A stretch of DNA of 19,218 nt from Iamia sp035575815 (lineage in GTDB: Bacteria; Actinomycetota; Acidimicrobiia; Acidimicrobiales; Iamiaceae), in contig NZ_DATLXO010000040.1 of NCBI RefSeq assembly GCF_035575815.1, forward strand, positions 1 through 19,218, written 5' to 3'. A program made the translations under genes and the position numbers. Below are positions 7,107 to 12,957 of the stretch, in pieces (position 1 is the stretch's first letter; each line of letters opens with the position of its first letter). The notes under the pieces are model-generated. The model searched no databases. It had not been told where the DNA came from and worked only from the letters and a program-made list of their open reading frames with translations.

Positions 7107-8096
7107 GTGACCGCCACCGCCCCGCCTGTGCCCGACCTCGCGCCGGACGGCCCCGGGCCCGAGCGCGACGTCGCCCCCGCCCTCGAGATCTCGAAGCGGC
7201 CCAACCCGATCCGCCGCCTGATCGACGTCTGGCACTACCGCGAGCTGCTCGGGAACCTCACGCGCAAGGAGCTCAAGGTCAAGTACAAGAACAGCGTCCT
7301 CGGGTTCGTCTGGACGCTGCTCAACCCTGCTCTCTACCTCGTGGTGTTCTCGGTGGTGTTCCAAGAGGTCCTGCGGGTGCAGGTGCCCTACTACGCCATC
7401 TTCTTCCTCTCGGGGCTGCTGGTCTGGAACTTCTTCTCGACCGCCCTCAGCTCGGGCACCGGATCGATCACCACGAACGCCCAGCTGGTGCAGAAGGTGT
7501 GGTTCCCGCGCGAGATCCTGCCCCTCGCCGCCATCGGCGCCGCCGTGGTTCACTTCTGTCTCCAGGCCACCGTGTTGGTGGCCGCCCTGGCGATCTTCCA
7601 ACGGGCGCCGTCGCTCGAGTACGCCATCGCCCTGCCCTACGCCATTCTGGTGCTGTTGATCCTGGCCTCAGCGCTGGCCATCGCCCTCTCCGCGATCAAC
7701 GTCTACCTGCGCGACACCGAGCACCTGCTCGAGCTGGCCCTGCTGGCTTGGTTCTGGCTGTCGGCCATCGTCTACCCGTACCGCCAGGTCGCCGAACGCC
7801 TCGGCGCCGGGCGCGAGTGGATCGCGTCGCTCAACCCGGTGCTTCCCATCATCCTCACCTTCCAACGGGTGCTCTACAACCCCGAGGGCACCACGTTCGG
7901 CTGGTACACGAACAACAACGAGGCCTTCGACATCGGCAACCGGATGGGCGAGCAGCAGGTGCCGGCGCTGATCCACCACCCGCTGAACTGGTACATGACC
8001 CGCCTCTCGTGGGTCGGACTGTTCGCCATCGCATTGTTCTTCGGGGCGCTCTGGCTCTTCGGCCGGCTCGAGGACGACATGGCCGAGGAGATCTGA
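7107..8096 (+). CDS. wzm: ABC-2 polysaccharide exporter permease (Wzm type)
   Basis: A 329-residue inner-membrane permease of the ABC-2 family that would form the channel for an undecaprenyl- or polyprenyl-linked polysaccharide. A variable cytoplasmic N-terminus (1-45) is followed by ELLGNLTRKELKVKYKNSVLGFVWTLLNP-type sequence at about 47-75: the amphipathic helix and entry to the first membrane helix that is the signature of O-antigen and teichoic acid exporters. Hydrophobic segments lie at about 67-88, 96-118, 136-163, 172-198, 209-224 and 301-319, giving the six helices expected. VYLRDTEHLLELAL near 199-212 is the conserved loop of this family. The periplasmic loop at 258-295 is longer than in compact homologues. 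The GTG start is supported by the TATCAT box 9 bases upstream. It is followed after 4 bases by its ATPase gene. Confidence 0.93.
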   Translation: MTATAPPVPDLAPDGPGPERDVAPALEISKRPNPIRRLIDVWHYRELLGNLTRKELKVKYKNSVLGFVWTLLNPALYLVVFSVVFQEVLRVQVPYYAIFFLSGLLVWNFFSTALSSGTGSITTNAQLVQKVWFPREILPLAAIGAAVVHFCLQATVLVAALAIFQRAPSLEYAIALPYAILVLLILASALAIALSAINVYLRDTEHLLELALLAWFWLSAIVYPYRQVAERLGAGREWIASLNPVLPIILTFQRVLYNPEGTTFGWYTNNNEAFDIGNRMGEQQVPALIHHPLNWYMTRLSWVGLFAIALFFGALWLFGRLEDDMAEEI

Positions 8097-8100
8097 GCGG

Positions 8101-9369
8101 GTGACCGACGCCATCACCATCGAGTCGGTCAGCAAGGTCTTCAAGCTGGCCAAGGACAAGCCCACCTCGACCAAGGAGCGCGTCATCCGGGCCGGGCGGG
8201 TCCAGTGGGAACGGTTCCACGCCCTGAACGACGTGTCGTTCGACGTCGCCCAGGGCGAGACGCTCGCCATGCTGGGCCACAACGGCAGCGGCAAGTCGAC
8301 CCTGCTCAAGTGCGTCGCCGGCACGCTGCGGCCCACGTCGGGCACCATCACCACCCGGGGTCGCCTGGCCGCCCTGCTCGAGCTGGGGGCCGGGTTCCAC
8401 CCGGACCTGACCGGGCGCGAGAACGTGTTCCTCAACGGGTCGATCCTCGGGTTCTCCAAGGTCCAGGTCGACGCGATCTTCGACGACGTCGTCGACTTCG
8501 CCGAGCTCGAGGAGTTCATCGACCAGCAGGTCAAGCACTACTCCTCGGGCATGTACGCCCGGCTCGGGTTCGCGGTGGCCATCAACGTCGAGCCCGACAT
8601 CCTGCTCGTCGACGAGGTGCTCTCGGTGGGCGACGAGGCCTTCCAGCGCAAGTGCATAGACCGAATCCGGCGCATGCAGCGCGACGGGCGCACGATCCTG
8701 GTCGTGTCCCACGCCACCGACACGGTGCGCCAGATCTGCGACCGGGCGGTGGTGCTCGACCACGGCCACAAGATTGCCGATGGTCCTCCGGGCGAGGCCA
8801 TCCGGGCCTTTCGCGAGGCCCTCGCGGCGCGGGGTGTCGACATCCCGCTGGCGGCCGAGGAGGCCGACCACGCCCCGCCGGTGGCCATCGACCCCGCCAC
8901 CGGCGAGATGCCGATCATCGTCGTCCCCGCCGACCTCGTCCACGACGAGGCGGCCACGGTGAAGATCCGCCACGTCATCCCCGAGTACCCCGACACCGAG
9001 GCCGGGCACCTCCTTCCCGGTCAGCCCCTGAACCTCCGCATCGGCTACTCGGCCACCGGCACGATCACCGACGTCGCCTTCGCCGTCGAGATCTTCGACG
9101 AGCAGGGCACGCGGCTGATGGGCACGACCACCGACGTGCTCGAACAGCACATCCACGCCGTGTCGGGCGACGGCGAGGTCGTCTTCGCGTTCGACCACGT
9201 TCCGTTGCTCGACGGCACGTTCCAGCTCACCGTGGCCATCCACTCCCACGACGGCGGCACCATCTACGACGAGCGCGGGTTCCAGGACCACTTCTCGGTC
9301 ATGAACCCCACCCGCACCCGGGGCATGGTCCACTTCCCCGTCAAGGTCGAGCACATCTTCAACTTCTGA
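8101..9369 (+). CDS. wzt: ABC polysaccharide exporter ATPase with C-terminal sugar-binding domain (Wzt type)
   Basis: A 422-residue ATPase partner of Wzm. The nucleotide-binding domain (1-240) has Walker A GHNGSGKS at 59-66, signature YSSGM at 147-151, Walker B ILLVDE at 167-172 and the switch histidine at 204 (SHATDT). GRLAALLELGAGFHPDLTGREN around 87-107 is typical of the Wzt/TagH/RfbE subgroup. After a linker, residues 270-422 form a predicted beta-sandwich resembling the C-terminal domain of E. coli O8/O9a Wzt, which binds the modified non-reducing end of the glycan. Short exporters such as mycobacterial RfbE lack this domain. That implies export of full-length chains recognised by a terminal modification, consistent with the methyltransferases upstream. 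The GTG at 8101 follows the wzm stop by 4 bases, with GAGGAG about 10 bases upstream. Confidence 0.93.
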   Translation: MTDAITIESVSKVFKLAKDKPTSTKERVIRAGRVQWERFHALNDVSFDVAQGETLAMLGHNGSGKSTLLKCVAGTLRPTSGTITTRGRLAALLELGAGFHPDLTGRENVFLNGSILGFSKVQVDAIFDDVVDFAELEEFIDQQVKHYSSGMYARLGFAVAINVEPDILLVDEVLSVGDEAFQRKCIDRIRRMQRDGRTILVVSHATDTVRQICDRAVVLDHGHKIADGPPGEAIRAFREALAARGVDIPLAAEEADHAPPVAIDPATGEMPIIVVPADLVHDEAATVKIRHVIPEYPDTEAGHLLPGQPLNLRIGYSATGTITDVAFAVEIFDEQGTRLMGTTTDVLEQHIHAVSGDGEVVFAFDHVPLLDGTFQLTVAIHSHDGGTIYDERGFQDHFSVMNPTRTRGMVHFPVKVEHIFNF

Positions 9370-9508
9370 TCCCGTGCGATTCTGACCGAGGTGTACGTCG
9401 GGGGTCCCCCCAGCGGGCGGTTCAGTCAGGGGGCAGGGGACCGGCGGTCACGTCCCAACCCCAGTCAAGGGGCTCCCGGCGACGGTCGCGGCCGGTATCT
9501 TCTCCCGC
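9370..9508. other. Intergenic region after wzt
   Basis: This holds a GGGGG-T-CCCCC palindrome (9400-9410) and a 7-bp inverted repeat (GGTCCCC at 9403-9409 with GGGGACC at 9436-9442, 26-base loop). No T-run follows, so neither is a convincing intrinsic terminator, though one could mark the end of the operon transcript. The hicB promoter lies at its right end. Confidence 0.35.
9496..9501 (+). promoter_or_regulatory. -10 box of the hicB remnant
   Basis: TATCTT lies 7 bases before the GTG at 9509, the same geometry as at the DNA methyltransferase and nitronate monooxygenase genes. The promoter appears intact although the downstream genes are damaged. Confidence 0.42.
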
Positions 9509-9694
9509 GTGGGGACCAGCACGCTCAGCATGACCATCAGCTACGAGCAGGGCGACGACGGTTGGATCATCGCTTCGGTCCCCGAGGTCCCGGGCACCCA
9601 CAGCCAAGGTCGCACGCGCGACGAGGCGAGGGCCAACGTCCTCGACGCCCTCGTCGTCATGCTCACCCCCGATGATGACCTGCCCCCCGGCGAC
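9509..9694 (+). pseudogene. HicB-like antitoxin, lacking its own stop codon
   Basis: About 60 residues match the HicB antitoxin fold: ISYEQGDDGWIIASVPEVPG, SQGRTRDEARANVLDAL, then MLTPDDDLP. Normally HicB neutralises the HicA RNase toxin and represses the operon. The start may be GTG 9509 (supported by the TATCTT box) or ATG 9530, which fits the usual HicB N-terminus. No stop codon follows: the frame continues straight into HicA-like sequence and stays open to about 10897, antisense through the next gene. The likely cause is a deletion that removed the hicB end and hicA start. A shortened antitoxin might still fold, so loss of function is inferred. Confidence 0.65.
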
Positions 9695-9852
9695 AACGGA
9701 GCGCGGGTCGTCGGCGAAGGCGCGAACCACACCAAGTGCGCGGGCCGACCGGCTCGCCGTCGGTCGTGCCGCGTCACCGCGAGGTCGACGTCCGGCTCGT
9801 CCGCAAGATCTGTCGAGATCTGCAGATCAACGCTCCTGGCGGAGCCCGCTGA
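9695..9852 (+). pseudogene. HicA-like toxin remnant, N-terminus deleted and frameshifted
   Basis: In the hicB frame, 9695-9736 reads NGARVVGEGANHTK, matching the HicA segment with its catalytic His (GxxHxx). After about 9742 the match moves to another frame, reading GPTGSPSVVPRHREVDVRLV and then KICRDLQINAPG before a TGA at 9850-9852. This is the typical HicA C-terminal half. A one-base loss near 9737-9742 explains the frame change. About the first dozen HicA residues, including the start, are absent. The toxin is therefore inactive as encoded. Confidence 0.68.
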
Positions 9853-9961
9853 CAAGACGGTCCTCTTGATCAGCCACGACCGCGAGCTGCTCGCCGCTTC
9901 GACGACACCGACTTCTACCCCGACTTCATCGATCTGCCCGACGGGCGGGGTGGCGCACGCT
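9853..9961 (+). other. Decayed coding fragments after hicA remnant
   Basis: Two short stretches look like former coding sequence. The frame starting at 9851 reads DKTVLLISHDRELLA, like the strand and switch-histidine segment of ABC-F or other ABC ATPases. The frame starting at 9895 reads RFDDTDFYPDFIDLPDGR, unrecognised. Neither has a start or enough length for a gene. They suggest a patch where deletions and insertions have accumulated. Confidence 0.4.
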
Positions 9962-10837
9962 CTAGCTCTCGGCCTGCTTGAGGGCGGTGTCGACGCTGAG
10001 AGCGGAGGCCACGACCAGAGACCGCAGCGGTTCGTCCAGCGGCCGGTGGAGGGTGACGACGTAGTTGTCGGCGGTGGTGAACATGGCCTTGGCGAAGCCC
10101 TCCCACGTCTTGGTGATGCGGGCGACCTCGTTGCCCCCGGCGTCCCTGATGGAAAAGTTCCACGCCCGCCAGTTCTCGGCGTTGATGGATCCGACCGACT
10201 GGCCACCGGCGACGAGGCTGAAGCGGACCTTGCCGAAGACGTTCTCCTGGAGGATCTCGCCGACGGGCTGGCCATCGCCCCGCTCGACCTGGAACTTGGA
10301 CTTGAGGATCTTGCCCGGCCGGGTGATGCGCAGCAGCGGGGCGCCGGCCTCGTCGACGATCTCGAGGCGGTGGGTCAGGTACTGGTCGAGGTTGCTGACC
10401 ACCCGCAGCACCTTGCGCGCCGCCGACTGGCCGATCTGGCGCACGGCGCCGATCTGGCGACCGTGCTGGTCGTAGACCGCGTACTCGTTGGTGACCTCGA
10501 AGACCTTGGCCTTCTGGTTAACGACGAGGACGGGCTCGGTGAAGATGGTGCCCCCACCGCCCGGCGCCGGTGCACCGGCCGGATCCGCGTCGGAGGCCGC
10601 CGCGCGCGAACCGGGGGCACCGGCGTAGCGGTCCTGGGCGGCCCGGGTGACCTGCTGTTGCACCTGGTCCGAGCTCGACACCCCGGTCGCGTACGCCCAG
10701 TCGTCGGAGGACTCGGTCGTCGTCACGCCCCGGGTCGCGACGTGCGGCGTCCACTGCGCGCCGTCGAACCAGCGCTGCTCGTAGCGCGCGTGCGGGTCGG
10801 GGTACCACCCCGCCGGCGTCCCACCCGGGGTCGTCAT
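9962..10837 (-). CDS. DUF2510 domain fused to scramblase/LURP-one-like domain
   Basis: A 291-residue protein. The N-terminus has a DUF2510 motif, GWYPDP (10-15) with RWFDGAQWT (22-30), a short actinobacterial domain usually found on membrane or membrane-associated proteins. A low-complexity linker (40-97) follows. Residues 98-290 resemble the phospholipid scramblase / LURP-one (tubby-like beta-barrel) superfamily: VLVVNQKAKVFEVTNEYAVYD, repeated barrel strands such as LLRITRPGKILKSKFQV, then a C-terminal hydrophobic helix LRSLVVASALSVDTAL. Scramblase activity in bacteria is not established; a membrane-surface lipid-binding role is safer. The ATG at 10837 is chosen because it directly precedes the DUF2510 motif and overlaps the stop of a possible upstream small ORF (ATGA). 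There is no Shine-Dalgarno sequence, so coupling is plausible. Confidence 0.8.
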   Translation of the reverse strand: MTTPGGTPAGWYPDPHARYEQRWFDGAQWTPHVATRGVTTTESSDDWAYATGVSSSDQVQQQVTRAAQDRYAGAPGSRAAASDADPAGAPAPGGGGTIFTEPVLVVNQKAKVFEVTNEYAVYDQHGRQIGAVRQIGQSAARKVLRVVSNLDQYLTHRLEIVDEAGAPLLRITRPGKILKSKFQVERGDGQPVGEILQENVFGKVRFSLVAGGQSVGSINAENWRAWNFSIRDAGGNEVARITKTWEGFAKAMFTTADNYVVTLHRPLDEPLRSLVVASALSVDTALKQAES

Positions 10838-10968
10838 CGGTGCACCGTCACGTCGTCGGTCACGTGCACGACGTTGGCGTTCGCCGGGCACCGATGAGCG
10901 CTGTCGGCTCCGCGGACTCCGCCGCCAGAGAGCCCGTACCTTCTGACTCGCTCGCTGCGCTCGCTCAT
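10834..10968 (-). CDS. Possible 44-residue small protein linked by ATGA overlaps
   Basis: This small ORF starts MSERSERV and ends VTDDVTVHR. Its ATG overlaps the stop of the MaoC-like gene (ATGA at 10968-10965), and its own TGA overlaps the ATG of the DUF2510-scramblase gene (ATGA at 10837-10834). That tiling favours a translated, coupled ORF. Against it: the first half contains a GAGCGAGCGCAGCGAGCGA repeat element and rarer codons (AGA, AGG, CGA, TCT), unlike its neighbours; the second half has normal codon use. No known domain is recognised. It could simply be a spacer kept open to let ribosomes move on to the next gene. Confidence 0.33.
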   Translation of the reverse strand: MSERSERVRRYGLSGGGVRGADSAHRCPANANVVHVTDDVTVHR

Positions 10969-11831
10969 GAGGCCACCGCGTACGCGAGGCGGCCGCCGCT
11001 CAGCACCGCGCGCCCGTCGTCGCCGGTGGTCTGGAAGAGGGCCTCGCCGGCGCCGGTCTCCCACATGTGCACCATGAGGCGCTCACCCGGCATCACCGGC
11101 GAGGAGAAGCGGCCCTCCATGGCCCGAAAGCGCGTCGGATCGCCCTCGCAGAGGCGGTGCAGCAGCGCCCGCCCGGTGAAGCCGTAGGTGCACAGCCCGT
11201 GGAGGATCGGGCGGTCGAAGCCGCCCATGGCGGCGAAGGTCGGGTCCGAGTGCAGCGGGTTGCGGTCGCCCGAGAGCCGGTAGATGAGGGCCTGGTCCGA
11301 GCGGGTGACGTAGGCCTGCTCGTGGTCGGGCGCCCGTTCGGGCGGTGGGTTCTTCGGGCCCGACGGGCCCCGCTCGCCGCCGAAGCCGCCCTCGCCGCGG
11401 ATGAACGCCGACATGGTGGTGGTGAACAGCGGCTGGCCGGTGGCGGTGTCGGTCGAGGCCGAACGCACCTCCACCAGCGCGCCCTTCCCCTTGTCGTAGA
11501 TCGCGGTGATCTCCCCGACGGTCTCCACCTCGCCGGCCACGGGGATCGGGCCGTGCAGCTGAATCGCCTGCTCGCCGTGGACGAGCATCGCCGGGTTGAA
11601 CGAGCCGATGGATCCGAAGGCCCCACCGCCGCCGACGCCCAGCACGACCGCCATGGTGGGCAGCACCTGCTGGGTGACGCCGTTGGAGTTCTCGGTGGTG
11701 AAGCCGAGCTCGTCGAGCGGGTCGACGGCGCCGGCCCCGACGCCGAGGGCGTAGAGGATGGCGTCGCTGGAGGTCCAGGAGTGGCGGACGGGCTCGCTCT
11801 GCGAGCCGACCGCCGTGGGATCGATGGGCAT
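10965..11831 (-). CDS. MaoC-type (R)-specific enoyl-CoA hydratase, Hsd4B / MFE-2 hydratase-like
   Basis: A 288-residue cytosolic double-hotdog hydratase that would add water to a trans-2-enoyl-CoA to give (3R)-hydroxyacyl-CoA. The N-terminal half (1-145) is the degenerate hotdog that holds the acyl chain. The C-terminal half carries the hydratase-2 motif at about 185-212: YRLSGDRNPLHSDP, then FDRPILHG, with catalytic Asp189 and His194. GEGGFGGERGPSG at 146-158 is the conserved connector also found in MFE-2 hydratase domains and mycobacterial Hsd4B. Length is normal. The ATG at 11831 has GGAGGC at 11842-11837, 5 bases upstream. Just upstream is an SDR with the matching dehydrogenase activity. 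Sterol side chain or ordinary fatty acyl substrates cannot be told apart here. Confidence 0.9.
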   Translation of the reverse strand: MPIDPTAVGSQSEPVRHSWTSSDAILYALGVGAGAVDPLDELGFTTENSNGVTQQVLPTMAVVLGVGGGGAFGSIGSFNPAMLVHGEQAIQLHGPIPVAGEVETVGEITAIYDKGKGALVEVRSASTDTATGQPLFTTTMSAFIRGEGGFGGERGPSGPKNPPPERAPDHEQAYVTRSDQALIYRLSGDRNPLHSDPTFAAMGGFDRPILHGLCTYGFTGRALLHRLCEGDPTRFRAMEGRFSSPVMPGERLMVHMWETGAGEALFQTTGDDGRAVLSGGRLAYAVAS

Positions 11832-11895
11832 CAGGCGCCTCCGGGGCGGGTCGGGGTGCGAGGCGTCCGGCCGGACGGCCCCCGGTGCGAGAGCG

Positions 11896-11901
11896 ACCCT
11901 A
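11896..11901 (-). promoter_or_regulatory. Possible -10 box of the MaoC-type hydratase gene
   Basis: TAGGGT on the minus strand lies 64 bases before the ATG at 11831, in the 94-base gap after the SDR gene. Its context (GGGTAGGGTC) matches that of the SDR promoter at 12875-12870. It would give the hydratase its own transcript with a short leader carrying the GGAGGC site. Confidence 0.35.
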
Positions 11902-11925
11902 CCCAGCCGGCCCCGCCGAGGTCGC

Positions 11926-12828
11926 CTACTGCTCGTCGAAGCCCATCATGTTGGCGTTGGGGCGGGCGTCGGCCACCAGCTGGGTGACGATCTCGCCCAC
12001 CAGCGCGGGATCCTCGACCGGGGTGGCGGTGGGACCCCGGTGCCAGCCCTCGGAGACCGACAGGGCCTGCCCGGTGACGTCGAAGACCCGCCCGGTGACG
12101 CTGCGGCTCTCCGCCGAGGCCAGCCAGGTGACGATGGGCGCGATCCACCGCGGCGACATCTTCTCCTTGGTCTCCTCGTCGGCCTGGCCCATGCCGAGGT
12201 TCTCGGTCATGCGGGTGAGAGCGGCCGGGGCGATGGCGTTGACGGTGACCCCGTAGCGGGCCAGCTCCTTGGCCGCGATGATGGTGAAGCTGGCGATGCC
12301 GGCCTTGGCCGCGCCGTAGTTCGTCTGGCCCACGTTGCCGTAGATGCCCGACGGCGACGACGTGTTGATGATGCGGGCGTCGACCTCGTCACCGGCCTTG
12401 GAGCGCTCGCGCCAGTGGGCCGCGGCGTGGCGGGCGGGGGCGAAGGTGCCCTTCAGGTGGACCTGGATCACCGCGTCCCACTCGGCCTCGGACATGTTGG
12501 CCAGCATGCGGTCGCGCAGGATCCCGGCGTTGTTGATCAGCACGTGGAGCGCCCCGAAGGTGTCGACGGCCTGGGTGATCATCCGCTCGGCACCGTCCCA
12601 GCTCGACACGTCGTCGCCGTTGACCGCGGCCTCACCGCCGGCGGCGACGATCTCGTCGACCACGTCCTGGGCGGGGCCCGTGGAACGCCCGCTGCCGTCC
12701 ATCTCCCCGCCGATGTCGTTGACGACCACCTTGGCCCCCTCGGAGGCCAGCATGAGGGCGTGCTCGCGCCCGATGCCGCGGCCGGCCCCGGTCACGATGC
12801 AGACCCTTCCGTCGCAGATTCCGGTCAT
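11926..12828 (-). CDS. SDR 3-hydroxyacyl-CoA dehydrogenase, Hsd4A / MFE-2 dehydrogenase-like
   Basis: A 300-residue short-chain dehydrogenase that would oxidise (3R)-hydroxyacyl-CoA to 3-ketoacyl-CoA using NAD. The cofactor loop TGAGRGIG is at 13-20; VVVNDIGGEMDG at 35-45 ends strand 2 with Asp38, which favours NAD over NADP. NNAGILRD is at 99-106. Catalytic Ser157/158 (NTSSPSGIYG), Tyr171 and Lys175 (YGAAK) are present, followed by VNAIAPAALTRMT. The C-terminal extension (255-300) and the connector match the dehydrogenase domain of peroxisomal MFE-2 and mycobacterial Hsd4A. The ATG at 12828 has GAGGAG at 12840-12835, 6 bases upstream, and TAGGGT further up. It is followed 94 bases later by the MaoC hydratase gene, its pathway partner, and is divergent from the VanW gene. 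Confidence 0.92.
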   Translation of the reverse strand: MTGICDGRVCIVTGAGRGIGREHALMLASEGAKVVVNDIGGEMDGSGRSTGPAQDVVDEIVAAGGEAAVNGDDVSSWDGAERMITQAVDTFGALHVLINNAGILRDRMLANMSEAEWDAVIQVHLKGTFAPARHAAAHWRERSKAGDEVDARIINTSSPSGIYGNVGQTNYGAAKAGIASFTIIAAKELARYGVTVNAIAPAALTRMTENLGMGQADEETKEKMSPRWIAPIVTWLASAESRSVTGRVFDVTGQALSVSEGWHRGPTATPVEDPALVGEIVTQLVADARPNANMMGFDEQ

Positions 12829-12869
12829 CGGGGACTCCTCGAGAGGTCAGCCAGCGTTGGCGGAGCGTG

Positions 12870-12875
12870 ACCCTA
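12870..12875 (-). promoter_or_regulatory. -10 box of the SDR gene
   Basis: TAGGGT on the minus strand lies 41 bases before the ATG at 12828, leaving room for a short leader with the GAGGAG ribosome binding site. The flanks match those of the box before the hydratase gene. Confidence 0.4.
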
Positions 12876-12942
12876 CCCGCGCCGATCGAGGGCGCATCCG
12901 CCCGCCTCCGGGGGCCCTCGACTCGGATCTGACAGTGGCAGG

Positions 12943-12948
12943 TGGCAT
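12943..12948 (+). promoter_or_regulatory. Weak -10 candidate before the VanW gene
   Basis: TGGCAT lies 9 bases before the GTG at 12958, the same spacing as at the fkbM-like gene and wzm. It lacks the A at position 2, so it is a weak match. TCGACT at 12918-12923 is a poor -35 candidate with a 19-base spacer. Confidence 0.22.
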
Positions 12949-12957
12949 CGTGGAGGG

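Noticed and set aside
4224..7601. An 1125-codon minus-strand open frame
   Set aside because: It is a GC-driven shadow of the glycosyltransferase and wzm genes. Composition is Gly/Arg/His/Asp-rich without motifs, while the plus strand shows complete catalytic motifs.
7855..9354. A 499-codon minus-strand open frame over wzt
   Set aside because: It is the antisense shadow of wzt; Walker A, signature and Walker B motifs are all on the plus strand.
9403..9442. Possible terminator hairpin after wzt
   Set aside because: The stem is only 7 bp with a 26-base loop and no following T-run; recorded only in the intergenic entry.
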